Program-made: the position numbers and the translations under genes
The notes under the pieces: model-generated
The model's database searches: none
What the model saw: only the letters and a program-made list of their open reading frames with translations
What the model was told of the DNA's origin: nothing
Shown here: positions 45,820 to 58,239 of the stretch, piece after piece
Position numbering within the stretch: position 1 is the first letter of the stretch
Layout: each line of letters begins with the position of its first letter
Origin: Fragilariopsis cylindrus CCMP1102
Taxonomy: Eukaryota; Bacillariophyta; Bacillariophyceae; Bacillariales; Bacillariaceae
Assembly: GCA_900095095.1 (NCBI GenBank)
Contig: FMBT01000387.1
Location: 62,001 to 126,000 of the forward strand
DNA: 64,000 nucleotides
Reading direction: 5' to 3'

Positions 45820-47203
45820 GTGAATAGCGTGAGGATAATACTATTCATACGAACGGCTATAATACTATCATTTAACCACTGCTTTCAAATATTACACAAC
45901 AATTCATCATTACAACCAGTAGCAACAACAACAACAACAACAACAAGGTGATCAATCCAATACACATGTAAATAAATAAATAAATAAACGAAACAAACAG
46001 AAACTGCTACAAAACTGAAAGAGACAAAACCCAATCTTTGAATGAGGTATTTATATTTGTTGTTGTAAGATATAAATACTGAAAAGGAAGATCATAATAT
46101 TTCTCCTAAAAAGATTTGGGGTTTTTAAGCTTGAAGCATTGCACAATAATTTTTACTTAAAAATTAGATCCAATACGGTACTGGATAATGGATATTATTC
46201 TAGTTTAAAACTTCTTTAATACTACAATTTCTACACTGCATCACACTAATGGGCCTTTTTTTTCAATCTTTATACTTCATATGATTATTTATTGCTTACC
46301 TCTCAATCAACTACAAAAATCCTAATAATAGCTACTGTACACTGCATGTGCTGTGTCTTGCAAAAATAGACACTGCTGAAGAAGCCTAGTGGCGGAAATA
46401 AATCACATACACAAAGTAATTTCAGTATAAATTAGTGTATATGAGTTGGGTCATCATCCACTCCTTAATATTATTCTCTACTTATATATATATTACAGGT
46501 AAGAAGTACAATGCATCCAGCAACATAGTATACCAATCGTACCAAATCATGTCTCTCCCATATGATGACGTCAATCACATTGCCAAAAATTTACAATTAG
46601 GAGTAATGACGCGTGCAACTATCACATTTATCCGTTGAAACATATTTTTTTGACAAGACTACGACGAAATGCCGAGCGGTCCCGATTGGAACGAGAAAAA
46701 TGAGTTCTTATTTAAATATATGTAAGCACATAATAATTAACCTTTCACACACTCACTCTAAAACTCACGAAATAGTTAGTTAATTACATACACTCCACTC
46801 CACTGGACTACATTACGGTTACCTTTTTAATGTGAGTACTGTACTGAGACTAAGAGCGACAAAAGAATCAAAGTGAAGAAAAACGACACAGTCAAAGACA
46901 CCCTCAACGATATTTTCTGTTTGCTTATGAGGGAAGTAGTAAAGACCACACACAGCTCCTTACCAAAAGAGACAAACTTCTTTTAGACTCGACTCGCTCA
47001 TTCACTTCACTCAACGCAGCGACATTCGTTGTCTTCAAACGAAGGTTATTTCTTGTCTAACCGAACCGACCCTCGTTACAGTTTGCGTAGTAAGACACGG
47101 AAAAGAAGTTTGCATATAAAAAGGAACTCTATTCAAGACCAATTTCTCACTTGACAAACCGTATCACAAAATCTCATTTTTTAAAAAATCTCAACGTACC
47201 CAC
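45820..47203. other. 1.4 kb intergenic region
   Basis: No gene supported. It contains AAC/CAA and AAATA short repeats just after the DUF6824-type gene (45925-45990). A TATAAAAA box (47116-47123) lies about 85 bases upstream of the next ATG and may serve as its core promoter. Confidence -1.
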
Positions 47204-47240
47204 ATGACAATATCAATAGAAGGAGCTGTAATGGCAACAT

Positions 47241-47277
<37 letters not shown>

Positions 47278-48668
47278 TGCAGAGATGATGGATAGGACCA
47301 GAAAAAAAACAACGCAGGAGGGAGAAGCGTTATCAGTGACGGAGTACTTAGTAGTGGTGCAATAATAACGCCATTATTACCCACTACTACCAGCTTCGTT
47401 CACCACAAAAAAAGATCGTTAAAAGGAGACGACGAAGAGGACAAAGATCAAAACAAGATGATTCCAGTAACAAAAATGGTTATATTCCAGCATTTGAAGG
47501 ATATTTAACAATTGGATTTTCTGTCTATGTTCCTGGTTCTAATACAAAGAATGATTTAGGTACTACAACATCTGATGTTGATGATTCATTAGAATCCTTA
47601 ATTATGTTATTTTTATGTTCCAAAGAAGTGGAATTAGTGATTAGTACTGATCCATCATTACCATTAACACCGGTATGTCCCTTTGCGGAAATAGATTCAC
47701 AAAATACACATACAACAAGTATCAACGACGAGAACAATTCTATTACTAATTACTATGGAGATAAAATGATTGTTTGGAATTTACCCAAAACCACAACCCG
47801 TACGGTTGCGTTTGAGGATAGTACTGATACTACTACTGCATCTGACGCTGAAAATGAAACATCTACGACTAATAGCAAAAGCAAGGATAGTGCTAGTAGT
47901 GATGAAGATCAGCAGCAATCACAAGAATATTATACACAGTGGGAATTTACCTATCCTGTCTATCAATGGGGCGGTAGTAACGACAACGATAATGCAAATA
48001 CAAATAATGAAATACTACTACAAGATACATTTAATACACAAGTGATTGAAACTGGTACACTGGATTCATTATTACCCTGGCCGAATGCACTTTCCTCCTC
48101 TTATGGGAATGAACCATATACATTTTGGGATCAAACTAGACCACCAATACCTCTTATATATAATACAGATATACCCCGTGATGTATCAATTGCATTAATG
48201 TATGTCGGTGGTGGGATGATTGTGATCAATACATTATTTGCATTGATTATGAATGGTGTCTTAAGATATTGTAGGAATCGTCATCGACTTCGTCTGAAAA
48301 AACATCAAGCAGAAATGGAACAACGTCGTGGTGGTCATCATGGTAGTGGTGGTGGTATGACGATGGAAGAAGGAAATATGAGGAGACGAATAAAAACTGA
48401 ATATTTAGATACAGAAGAAGGTGTTTCTGCTATATTAATGGAAAGTAAACAATATGCCATACGTAGTAGTACATCGACATTACGTGCAGGAAATACTGCT
48501 GCTACCAAAATTTCATCGTCGCCAACAACAATTGCAAAGGAAAATAATCTTGTCGCTCGTGCGAAACATCATCAACAATGGCATACTTATGGTCAAAACA
48601 ACAATTTGTTAGGAGGAGGTTCTGATGATGATGGCGAAGATGATGAAGATCTGATTGCTAATTGCTGA
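47204..48668 (+). CDS. orphan single-pass membrane protein, two apparent frameshifts
   Basis: Reading starts at the ATG at 47204 (MTISIEGAVMATS plus an Ala run). It shifts at an A8 run (47302-47309) into a frame encoding GGRSVISDGVLSSGAIITPL and shifts again at an A5 run (47472-47476) into the long frame (NGYIPAFEGYLTIGFSVYVP...). Each is cured by one added A. The body has beta-type hydrophobic strands (LIMLFLCSKEVELVISTDP), a Ser/Asp linker and TQWEFTYPVYQWGG. One transmembrane segment (ALMYVGGGMIVINTLFALIM) is followed by basic residues and a cytosolic tail with an acidic end. Topology with the N-terminal domain outside is inferred. I do not recognise the family. The two short upstream frames are attached by inference, the last frame firmly. 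Confidence -1.
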
Positions 48669-49302
48669 TTATATAAATAAATAAAGGTAGTCAGTCGTGG
48701 TAAGGATATGTAATAAGCAGGAGATGAAAGAAAGTGTATCATGGTAAGACTAACGTTAGCGTAACGACTAACGTAAGCAGATAAAAACAAAGATATGAAA
48801 AATCAATGGCAACAATACACGTCGTACACGTTATAGCAGGACATCTGCCACACACCCCAGAGAAGAAATGAGGGGAAAATAGAAAAGATGCAATGATATA
48901 TGTAAACGGCATTTTAATCATCAATTTCCTAATAAACAACGTAATAAACAAAAAGAATGCAAAACTTTTCTATCTTTGCTTACGTCTAGAGTTTATTTGC
49001 AAATTCTTTTCCAGGTTCTATAGAATCATTTTGGTGGTCGTGCGTGCTTTTATGTTATATATAGTGTTTATTCTTCAAGCTAGGTAGTTGCTATAATTGC
49101 TATAAAAATAAGTGTTATCCCGTTGACCTTTTATATCATTGTTTATCATTTATGAAGCATTTCGTGGCGTTAGCTTATAATTATTGGTACTATTTGAGTG
49201 CCTGCTTTATAAAAAAGGTTTCCATACCGGTACTGCTAATCCGAGGACCCCAATCATCTCACTAAAAGAAGGAACGAATGAATGAATTCATCCATCCATC
49301 CA
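48669..49302. other. convergent intergenic region
   Basis: AT-rich region between two 3' ends. It contains two close GACTAACGT copies (about 48746-48775) and a CCATCCATCCATC run (49291-49304). No gene seen. Confidence -1.
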
Positions 49303-50934
49303 TCATGATTGATCCAATGATCCATCTATAATAAATTTTGACCATTGATCAATAATTTCATTACTACCATACCAATTTTTTCCATTTTTATGATCTTCTG
49401 TCAATTCTGGTGCAACTAAACTACCACCAAAAACATCCGACCAACAAAAGTGTGTCACGTTTTCTACCACCAAAGAATCTGATCCTGGCATTAATAATGC
49501 ACTAAATATCGGTGTTACACCATCACCGTCATATGATAATCCATCTGATCCATCCGGACAACAGAATGAGTATGCACCCTAGGTTTGTATTACGCAGAGT
49601 AGTAGTAGTAGTAGTAGTGGTGGTAACCGTAGCAGAGGATGTGTGCAAAAAAGAAACACGACGAAAGTTATAGAAAGAGTGAAATATAAGATCATCCTCC
49701 AGACAATAATAGATGGTAAAGACAATCCTCGACCTTTAGAAAATTTAAAATGATCATGCATTACATACCTTCGTTAATGACCCCCAGTCTCCACCTTTAA
49801 AACCTGTACCCGCAACACTAAGAGAACGTACACCCCCCTTTCGAGGATGCTTTCGTCGTTCACGTTCGTTCTCAGCTTTATTTATCCAAGATATACCATC
49901 AAATGCGGGACCGGGAGCATCAGCATGTGGAGCACCTAATGTAACGAGAGAATGGATGTACTTTGATCCGTCATAGCTTTTACCACCATAATTACTCGAG
50001 CTAAGATAAACTCTCGAAATCCAACCACCGGCTGAGTGGCCAATTAACACAACTTTTTTCTTTGGTGTTGTGGTGCTACTACTCGATGGTGGTGGAGAAA
50101 ACCGTCCTCGTGGTTCTACAACAGGATAATCGTCTACACGTGATGAACCCCCAACTTCTAATGCTCCACCTGGATTTTCTCTAAAATCTTTATATAAGTC
50201 CAATAACGAATATTCGTATGGTGGAATATATATTTCATCGTCGTTATTATTACCATTCACTCCTTCATAGTGTGCGATTAGATGCTTAACGGTGTAATCG
50301 ATCCTTTCTAATATCGGTCGTGCAGATCTTCCTCCGAGACAGGGCAGCTAACAAAAAAAGAGAGATATCAGATAGAATTAATTGTACAAAGGAAGGACTT
50401 CATAAATAAATGTACACTCAAGAGCAGAAGCACATGTTAAACGAAAATATTTTTACTCACCCAGTGCCAATTTGGCATCGGTACAGCTACAGTAGGAATC
50501 CCTCGTTCTTTTAATGCCTTACACAATGGACCGAATTCGTCTGCTCCCGTTAAGAATCCAGGAACTATCACGGCTGCGCATATATTTTCATACTGATCTT
50601 CAACATCAACATCGTCGTCGTTTGTTCCATCGGAGGATGATGATGATGCGAACAGAGATGTACGCGCAAAATTTCTTGTGAAGGAAAAAGATGAAACTGG
50701 ATGGTCGTTGTCTACTATACGTAGTTGGTCATCACGGAATACTGCTCTTTCCACGGGATAACTGGGAGCAACGAAACCCGAACAGAACGTTGACGATGAC
50801 GATGACGAGAACCCTTCCGCTAGAAGAAAAATACCCAGGACTTCTAGAACATTATGGAAATAGTTATGAATCATGATGACACAATTTACTGCGATTGTAT
50901 TCTCGTTCTTATTCTTCTGTTGACTAAACTTCAC
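49303..50934 (-). CDS. alpha/beta-hydrolase (lipase/PGAP1-like), probably plastid- or secretory-targeted
   Basis: Three exons, 50934-50461, 50347-49769 and 49578-49303, all phase 0, give 442 residues with no frameshift. The nucleophile elbow is LIGHSAGGW (Ser about 263). The acid is probably the Asp in YDGDGVTP (about 368-370), and the His is in ENVTHFCW (about 394). The oxyanion region is AAVIVPGFLTGADEF. An in-frame ATG at 50874 (MIHNYFHNVLEVLGIFLLAE) gives a better signal peptide than the one at 50934, and it leads to SGFVAPS, an ASAFAP-like junction suggesting plastid import. Serine hydrolase chemistry on a lipid ester is the likely activity; the substrate is unknown. Confidence -1.
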
Positions 50935-51364
50935 TTGTTCGGTATGTGTATAGTATATGGCTTTGCTGAGCAGTTTCAGTCTGATACCACCCCTTTACCA
51001 TTTCTGTCGTACCCAATTCTACCCGCAGTAGCGTATGTTGCTGTTATTGCTTTGCATTTGAGCTTCGATTAAAACATCCGATCCACTCATGATGATGTTT
51101 TTGTGTCGCGACAACAAATGTGATTGGATAACATAATATGATTTTTTTTCGAGGCAATTCTACAGCACCCGGATTCGTGACTGCAATCGAGTCACAAGCC
51201 GTTATTCGAGGAGGGCGGGGACCTCGATGTGCTCTGTGTATCATGTTTTCAAACAGCAACAACTTAAACAATTATCTTTCTTTGAATTGACAATTTTTCG
51301 TCACAACATAACTTCGTCTGTCTCCTCCCTCTCGTATTGTTCAGATTCTCGATAGAGAATAAAG
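50935..51364. other. divergent intergenic region
   Basis: About 430 bp between the hydrolase and the Cys-rich gene, with no recognisable element. Confidence -1.
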
Positions 51365-52239
51365 ATGACTTTTCGATCATCTTCCACCAATTCAGCTTTG
51401 ATGCTATCGCTTTTGATGCGCATCGACATATCGCATGGCACCACCAGCAGCAGCAGCAGCAGCAGTGCTTCTTCCTCATCTGCTTGGAACAGCATTAATA
51501 ATCAAAATCTCCAACGACGTCAACATGTTCACGAAAATCGGCGTCGGAGACGACGTGTTCAGGAAGATAACGAAAAAGATGATCAAGAAACTGATATGAA
51601 AAAAGGAACAAAAAAGTGTATCATCGACGGAGATTTCAGTTGTACAACGACATACTACAAGTATAAAGAATTCGAAAATGGTGTTACTTTCTCGGCAGCA
51701 CTTGCAGCTACTGGGTATTATCCCGATTTATTTAATTGTGTCTTAGCTCCGATTTATTCCTACGCTGATTTACTTGAAGTTTCAGACTCGACCCCCCCCC
51801 ATGTAAGGCGGCATATACCGCTGCTAATAAGGATCCCCTAAAGAGTTATAGGGAGAAAATAGCTTGCATTGAAGATGGCAATGCACCAACACTACCCTCC
51901 AGCAAGAATTGTGATCTGTCATCACACATGCCAGTAGACGATAGTGGCTTGTGCGCAATCGATAATTTGTTCGACGATAATTCTACAGACTGGTGTCCTG
52001 ACTTGACAATGAATTGGTTCAACTTTGGAAGTAAGGAAGAAATCCCACTGGAAGTTTGGCAAACAGGATATTCTTCTTCCTATTGCGGTGATGGTCCGAT
52101 TCAAAATGCAGCAGCTGCATTTGCAGCGGACTATACATCTGGAAAGCCTATCGCAGCACTTATGGCTATAAATAGTGGTGGATATTTATCAGGTGCTGTA
52201 TACAAATGTTGTCAAGATATCGTTACGTGCTACAACTAA
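51365..52239 (+). CDS. orphan cysteine-rich protein with frame break at a C9 tract
   Basis: The first frame (from 51365) encodes a Ser-rich and Arg-rich N-terminus and then KKCIIDGDFSCTTTYYKYKE ... AATGYYPDLFNCVLAPIYSY. It breaks at a run of nine C (51792-51800). The frame one base back continues CKAAYTAANKDPLKSYREKI and runs to the stop at 52239, ending CCQDIVTCYN. About a dozen cysteines are spread over both parts, suggesting a disulfide-bonded secreted or lumenal protein, although the signal peptide is weak (ALMLSLLMRI). One added C restores the frame. The family is not recognised. Sequence error, or a genuine slippage-prone tract. Confidence -1.
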
Positions 52240-52368
52240 TAACAGCATGAAATGAGGAAAATTTACGAAGGACCAGGCAATCCGCTGAAAGATTGACAAG
52301 GATAACTTTTTTAAATTGTATTACGAGAAGCAAATATAACCTCTATTTTTGAATCAGAAAGAAAATCT

Positions 52369-54291
52369 TCATTCTAGTAGTAGTAGTTGACTAATCAATT
52401 CTCTCGTTTTGGATTCCCAAACTACTTGATTCTCTTCCAATGTTTTATCGGCTTCAGCTTGATACTCAATGGGTAGAATTTCTTCCTTTTCGATCAAACC
52501 CTTGCCTCTTTTTGGAAAATGTTCACTTTCATACTCTTCCCATTTTTCTTTTCCTAATGCAGTCGTAACTGCATTTTGGAACTTACAAGGTGCAGCTGTT
52601 GCCATTAGAGCTACTACTGCCGCTGTGTTTTCAATCGAACCCATCGCGTCACTACTATTAATCGTGAGATAACCCAACTGTTCAGCCGCAGAGAAGGCAA
52701 CACCTGTATGAGGATCAACCCAATAATTGTAGTCTTCTAACACGCGTTTCATTGTCGTACACAATTGATCATCTGTAACCCTAGCAGAACGAAATTCAGT
52801 TTGTAATTTATTCAACCAATCCGTCGTGACATCCTTATCTTTTGTTGTTGGTACTTCTATTGCTTGCTTTAAATCCATACATCCTGCTTGTGACGATGAC
52901 GGCGCTTCCTCCTCCAATTGATCATACCACGCTTTTACTTGATCATGACTTTCATTAGTTAAATAAAATAATAAACGTTCTAAATTGTACGGTAATTGGA
53001 TATTAATAGCATCACTTAAGGATTGTTTCATATTCTCATCTTCTGTTGGTCGTTGAATAATACCTGTACTGAAGGCTCTATGTGTAATATCATTAATATT
53101 AACACCAGCACACAACATACCAAATGGTACACCCATTTTCTTTGCCATATACTATATACAATGTATATTAGAAAGGAAAGAAAAAGAAAACAAATCAGCA
53201 CGAAATAACAAACTAAACATGATCGATATCGAAAAACATTATTTTTATGATGCGAAAGCAACATTTATATGCGAATAAGTAGTACTTTACTTACACAACC
53301 AGCAATATTACCCATAGCTCCAGTCGGGATAACAATATCTAACCGAAAGTTGTCCTCTTTTTGTTTCGTTTCATTTTCGTTTTCATTTTCATTTTTTATG
53401 TGCTGTTCTTTTACACGCAGGTACGTCCAAATAAAATGAACCATTTGCATTAATGGCCGACCAATATTATAAGAATTTACACCACAAATTATGGTATTAT
53501 TTGAATCATCATCTCTACCATTGTCAGTAGTTGCCATCTTTGTTTTTGTTTTTGTTTTCGTTGTTGTTGATGTTATTATACGTTTAATTGGACGATCCAG
53601 ATCATCCCCACCACCTTCAAATGAAACAATCTTAACTCTACTGGATTGTACAGTTGTCATTTGTTTTCTTTGAAAATCAGATATTTGTCCAGATGGATAA
53701 TGAATAACAATACTAAGATTAGGACTATTTAAATCTTGTACCGCTTGTACAGCAGCTGGACCAGTATCACCAGTAGTACTTGCTAATAATACAACTTCTT
53801 GTTTATGCTCTTGTTTGTGTTCGCTGTATCATTGTTTTTTTTACTAGCAAAATAATCTAAAAGAAATATTGTTGCTCTCATTCCTAAATCTTTAAAACAA
53901 TAAGTTGGACCGTGAAATAATTCGGCAACGTAACATCGACAAATTTCATCATCATCATGATCATTGAAAGTTGTCGTCCTTCTTTTTTTAACAATAGGAA
54001 CTATTGGTACTAAATTATCATCCGTCGTATCGAATGCATTACCATTTAATAATGCACGTTCTAATAAAGATTTTAATTCTAATTTTGATATTTGACCCGG
54101 ACCAATAAATGGATGCAATACTTCCGTTGATAAATCAACATAACCAAGTGTCGACCATTCCTTTAATGTAGTACTATTTACTTGAGGAAGTTTCTCAGGA
54201 ACAAACAAACCACCATCTTTTGCATATCCAGAAAATAATGCCTCCTCAAACGTATAAATTTTGTTGCGTCTCTAGTTGATGTATATCTCAT
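52369..54291 (-). CDS. thrC: threonine synthase, two apparent frameshifts
   Basis: PLP-dependent conversion of O-phosphohomoserine to threonine. Start ATG at 54291 (MRYTSTRDATK). The frame changes at a T4 run (plus-strand 54259-54262, AAAA in coding sense), where one extra A gives KIYTFEEALFSGYAKDGGLF. The PLP lysine is in ELFHGPTYCFKDLGMRATIF. A second change at about 53825-53836 leads into EVVLLASTTGDTGPAAVQAV, the phosphate-binding segment, then PSGQISDFQRKQM. An intron (53152-53294, GTAAGT..TAG) joins PTGAMGNIAGC to YMAKKMGVPFG. The C-terminus (WVDPHTGVAFSAAEQLG; KRGKGLIEKEE) is complete. The order and content match the fungal/bacterial long-type enzyme. All catalytic blocks are preserved across the shifts, so a working gene with consensus errors is likely. 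Confidence -1.
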
Positions 54292-54854
54292 TATTATGAT
54301 CAGAACATACAACTATAGAATACAGTACTAGTACTAGTAGAAAGATAAATGTATGCTTAATGTTGATAACGTTATGAATGGTGCCTCTACAAAGGTGTTT
54401 TTTTTGGTTGCGTCTCTCGTTGAGTAGAAATATAAGCTGTTGATAACAACGTTAATGCACATGGATGAAAGAGGAGGAATCAGAGGAATGAATCTACAGT
54501 ACAGGCGGCATAATCTCGAAATCGGATCTTGATCGAAACTCCTCAAAACAAAGATTGCGACTGCGCACTCTCCGCGCGTATTTTCAATTTCATCTAATAA
54601 GAACAACAGCACAATAGAACAAAAGATATTACTAGTATCTTGAGAAGCCTCGCGAATTCTTTTGAGGGCAACATCACAAACATCATAATAGAAGTATTGT
54701 ACCATTGTTTAGATGAGCTCAGGACGAAGTGATCACACATGTCAACATGTCAACACGACCTTATTATTCAACCTACTATGCAGAAAAGTTCATCAGGTAA
54801 ATATTACCACCACCACCGTCGCGTCTTATCGTCGTCGGTACCAAATATCTCTCA
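54292..54854. other. divergent intergenic region
   Basis: A 123-codon frame on the minus strand (54334-54705) has no recognisable content and is not supported as a gene. Confidence -1.
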
Positions 54855-56216
54855 ATGATGATTACATCAAGAATCATTTCAACAACAACAACTGTATTGC
54901 GACAAAATAATAGTAAAATTAATAGATTCATTAGAAAAGGAAATGCTGTTGGTAGCACTACGACGCTAATCAACAGCAATAGTAACGGAATTAGTAATCA
55001 GAATGCTTTTTCAATTTCGCCAAGACGATATTTTTTTAGTAAACGTAAGAGAAGTGGTCGTAGTAAAGGTTCATTACGATCAAGAATTGAACGTAAATTA
55101 CTTGAAAAAGAATTAGCAGCAGAAAATACTACTACTACTACTACTAAACTCTCATCTTATGCAACAAACAAAAATCCACATCCATTAAAACCACGATCTG
55201 AAATAATGCGGTATATAGATCCATGGTATGATTTAGCAACATTATGTAGTAAAAAAAATCAAGAAGACATCTTAATTGATAAGGTGGATTCAGCAACAAG
55301 AATATATGGTGTTGTTGCTGCATTAATGTGTTCATTAAGTGCAGCATTACTTGCTGTTGATTTTCCATCTATATACAATGAAAGTGATGATGATAATTAT
55401 AATAACGGTGATTATGATAATAATAATGATTGTGCAGATGACAACGAAGATGTTGACTGGAAGGTCAGTGGTCATGCTGGGAACTATAATCGAAATCGAC
55501 GTCATCATCATCAGCAACAACAACAACGTAATCATCAACAACATTCTTATTCAAATAATGCATTACAAGTACCAACAGTAGATCAAAACCCGGGTGGATC
55601 GACATTACAACGAAAACAAACATTTATCGAACATGTTATCCATGATTATTATAATAATCGTTCCACTGGGACATCATTATTAGTTAGCTGGGGAATATCA
55701 CACCATAAATTAAATAATATATATACAGAATGTTGTGCATTAAGTTTTTATTCTGCAATGACAGCCACAGGTCTGGCAGGTGTATTAAATGCATGGTTAG
55801 CAGCCACACCACCCGGTGGTATATCCTATTTTACGAAACAGAATAGTAAATTTATTGCAATGGTGCCGGCATTATTAGGTATATCAAAACTAGCAAGTGG
55901 TAGTGCATTATTTGTAGGATTAGATAGAAGTAAAGGAACACCGGTATCCTATTTTGGTTTAGGTGGTATTATAATAAGTACATCAATTGTATTGGTAGCA
56001 GCAATACGTGGATGGAATACAACATATAGATTAATTAGAACATTAGCAACAAAAATTGAAAAGAAAAATATTTTAAAACAACAACAACAACAACATAGGA
56101 CTGCTGCTGCTACTACTGCTACAAAAAGTGCTAATACTAACACTAATGTTAATACTAATGGTAGTAGTAGTAGAAATATTAGGTCTCTAAAAACTACAAT
56201 TATCAAGCACAAATAA
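54855..56216 (+). CDS. orphan multi-pass membrane protein, probably mitochondrial
   Basis: Intact single exon of 453 codons. The leader (MMITSRIISTTTTVLRQNNS) is basic and hydroxylated without acids, and ISPRRYFFSKRKRSGR follows, suggesting mitochondrial import. A soluble segment (EIMRYIDPWYDLATLCSKKN) precedes four predicted helices: IYGVVAALMCSLSAALLAVD, YSAMTATGLAGVLNAWLAA, AMVPALLGISKLASGSALF and LGGIIISTSIVLVAAIRGW. An Asn/Asp and His/Gln-rich loop lies between helices 1 and 2, and a Thr/Asn-rich tail ends the protein. The family is not recognised; an inner-membrane role is only inferred from the leader. Confidence -1.
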   Translation: MMITSRIISTTTTVLRQNNSKINRFIRKGNAVGSTTTLINSNSNGISNQNAFSISPRRYFFSKRKRSGRSKGSLRSRIERKLLEKELAAENTTTTTTKLSSYATNKNPHPLKPRSEIMRYIDPWYDLATLCSKKNQEDILIDKVDSATRIYGVVAALMCSLSAALLAVDFPSIYNESDDDNYNNGDYDNNNDCADDNEDVDWKVSGHAGNYNRNRRHHHQQQQQRNHQQHSYSNNALQVPTVDQNPGGSTLQRKQTFIEHVIHDYYNNRSTGTSLLVSWGISHHKLNNIYTECCALSFYSAMTATGLAGVLNAWLAATPPGGISYFTKQNSKFIAMVPALLGISKLASGSALFVGLDRSKGTPVSYFGLGGIIISTSIVLVAAIRGWNTTYRLIRTLATKIEKKNILKQQQQQHRTAAATTATKSANTNTNVNTNGSSSRNIRSLKTTIIKHK

Positions 56217-57238
56217 TCCTCGTTTGTTAGGTTTCTATCTCCTTATTTCAAAAACCGACAGATCTCAATTATTTTGCATCTCAGTATACGGTAATTAAAA
56301 ATTGAACGAAACATTATATTTCCTCCGCCCCCTCCCCCCAGCTACTTCGCATTTTGAGCATCCCGGAGATGAATGAATCCAGTATTTTTATCAGATGCAG
56401 GATGCAGAGGAAAAGAAGGTTACGATGAGTTTGCTTAATACGTTCAGTACCATCCACATGTGGTCCCTATCATGGGTCTATCATCCAGATATCGAGTATG
56501 CATTGAGAATTATTGAAGGCAGTAGTGCTGGTATTGATGAACAATATTTTCCAGATTCATGATTGTGGCCTACAATTTAAGTTCGTGCAAATAAAAATCA
56601 TACCAAATCAATCGTAGTAAGAATAGGAATACTACAGGTGTATATTATATAATTTGCTATGGGCTGGCTGGTCATCACGGTTGGAGTGGTTTGAACATTT
56701 ATTGCGACAATATCAAACCGAAACGATGATAAATATGGCTGCGTGGCAGCGGCATATAACAATTATTAACGTAACGATGCATATCAAATCCAACTATGCA
56801 ATTTGAGATATCAAATAACAGTGCCTGCTTTTCGTTTTCGTCGTCGTCCATCTCCAAGGCGTTTTGGTTACAGAAAAATATTAGGATAGGAACTATATCA
56901 TTTATTATCATATTATTTATACTGCATTCATTCATTGCAATCTATACCAAAACTAATAAAGTGTACTGTACCGTACATAAAACAATCTGTATATAGTAGA
57001 GGTGGAGAGATCGGCAACGATTTTTATTTGTTGGACTACTACGCGTTAGTAGTCAACAACAATATCAACACCAACCACTTTTGGTTTGCCATTGAAGTTT
57101 CTTCTATTTCCTTTATGTTCGACAACGTCATTTTTCTTTGGAATGGAATGAATTTACCTTCCTCGTCGTGGATTGTTTTATTGGCCTTTCTTTCTTTCTT
57201 TCTTTCCATGTAGCTTTCGTAATTATTATTTATTATTT
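56217..57238. other. 1 kb convergent intergenic region
   Basis: Only short frames. It contains a TTTCTTTC run (57187-57205). No gene, RNA or mobile element was recognised. Confidence -1.
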
Positions 57239-58239
57239 TCAGGCATAATAATCTTTTAGTTTTAATTCCGAAGTCAAGAAACTTGGATTATTTAAGATAA
57301 AATGTTGAAATAATAATAATTTTTTCAATGGGTGTCGTAATAACCAACCATTACTATGATCTCGTCCATATTTGTTTTCATAGTCTTGTCCTTCATTCAT
57401 TAATTGAATAAAATCAGACAACGGTGTTATCTTAGCATTTTTTTTGAAATAACAATTTTCAGGCCATCCATATTTTAGCGACTTTTTTTAAATTTCGGGT
57501 TTTTCAGCAAACAAACATGATAACAGAGTGAGAAGGGAAAATAAATAATAGTAATAGTGATAGTAATACAATCATTCATTTTGTTGCATACAACACGAAT
57601 AGTAGTAGTAGTATGCATTAGGCAGGCAGGTAGGCAGAATAAACGTACCCCATAACGTATACCATCACCTGATGCTAATTTCCTTGCCTGTTTCATCACA
57701 TTTTTCACATTTTGTACTGAAATTCCATCATGATATTCCAGAAATTCTTGGAATTTAGATAAATAATTTTCATCGACAATACCCTCCTCTACAGCACTAG
57801 CAAGAGATATACGATCCTTATCAGACAATTTATATTCCTCTGGATTAATACTAATCCTTCTTGTTACTACTGTTGATTTATTATTATTTTGATGATCATC
57901 GCCGTCCTCATTTTCGTCATCGTCCTCGTCATTTTCATCCCATTGTTTCACAACTTTATCCAAACCATCCACTACTTGATTTAAATCTAACATGACCACT
58001 GCCATCGAGTTACTCTTGGATGATAGACGACCCGATCGTCGTCGTGGAACTGGTTTCTTAGCTTTGATTATCACCGCTTTCTTCTTTACTACTACTACTG
58101 ACACTGTATTCGTATTCTTCTTCTTGCCAGGATACTTATCCAAACCAAGTTTTTTCAAATATTCTTCATTCTTTTTGATTCTTTCGAGACGTTTCTTCTC
58201 ATAAGCAGATGGCTCATAATCATCGATAATAAGTGGCAT
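57239..58239 (-). CDS. orphan basic/acidic nuclear-type protein
   Basis: Exon 1 (58239-57649) and exon 2 (57481-57239) join in phase 0 (intron of 167 nt, GTACGT..AAG), giving 277 residues with GDGIRYG-SLKYGWPENCYF across the junction. The N-terminus has YEKKRLERIKKNEEYLKKLG and the basic patch PVPRRRSGRLSSK. An acidic run (ENDEDDDENEDGDD) and a helical region (DKDRISLASAVEEGIVDENY; FQEFLEYHDGISVQNVKNVM) follow. The C-terminal WLLRHPLKKLLLFQHFILNN completes it. The basic/acidic alternation suggests a nuclear protein. The first 25 residues and the RRSGRL patch resemble starts of some nuclear WD-repeat proteins, but no WD repeats follow. Family unknown. Confidence -1.

Noticed and set aside
46435-46638. 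67-codon hydrophobic small protein
   Set aside because: Isolated, without context or recognisable motif; AT-rich chance frame more likely.
54334-54705. 123-codon minus-strand frame upstream of threonine synthase
   Set aside because: No domain, no conservation clue, composition unlike neighbouring genes; it lies in the divergent promoter region.
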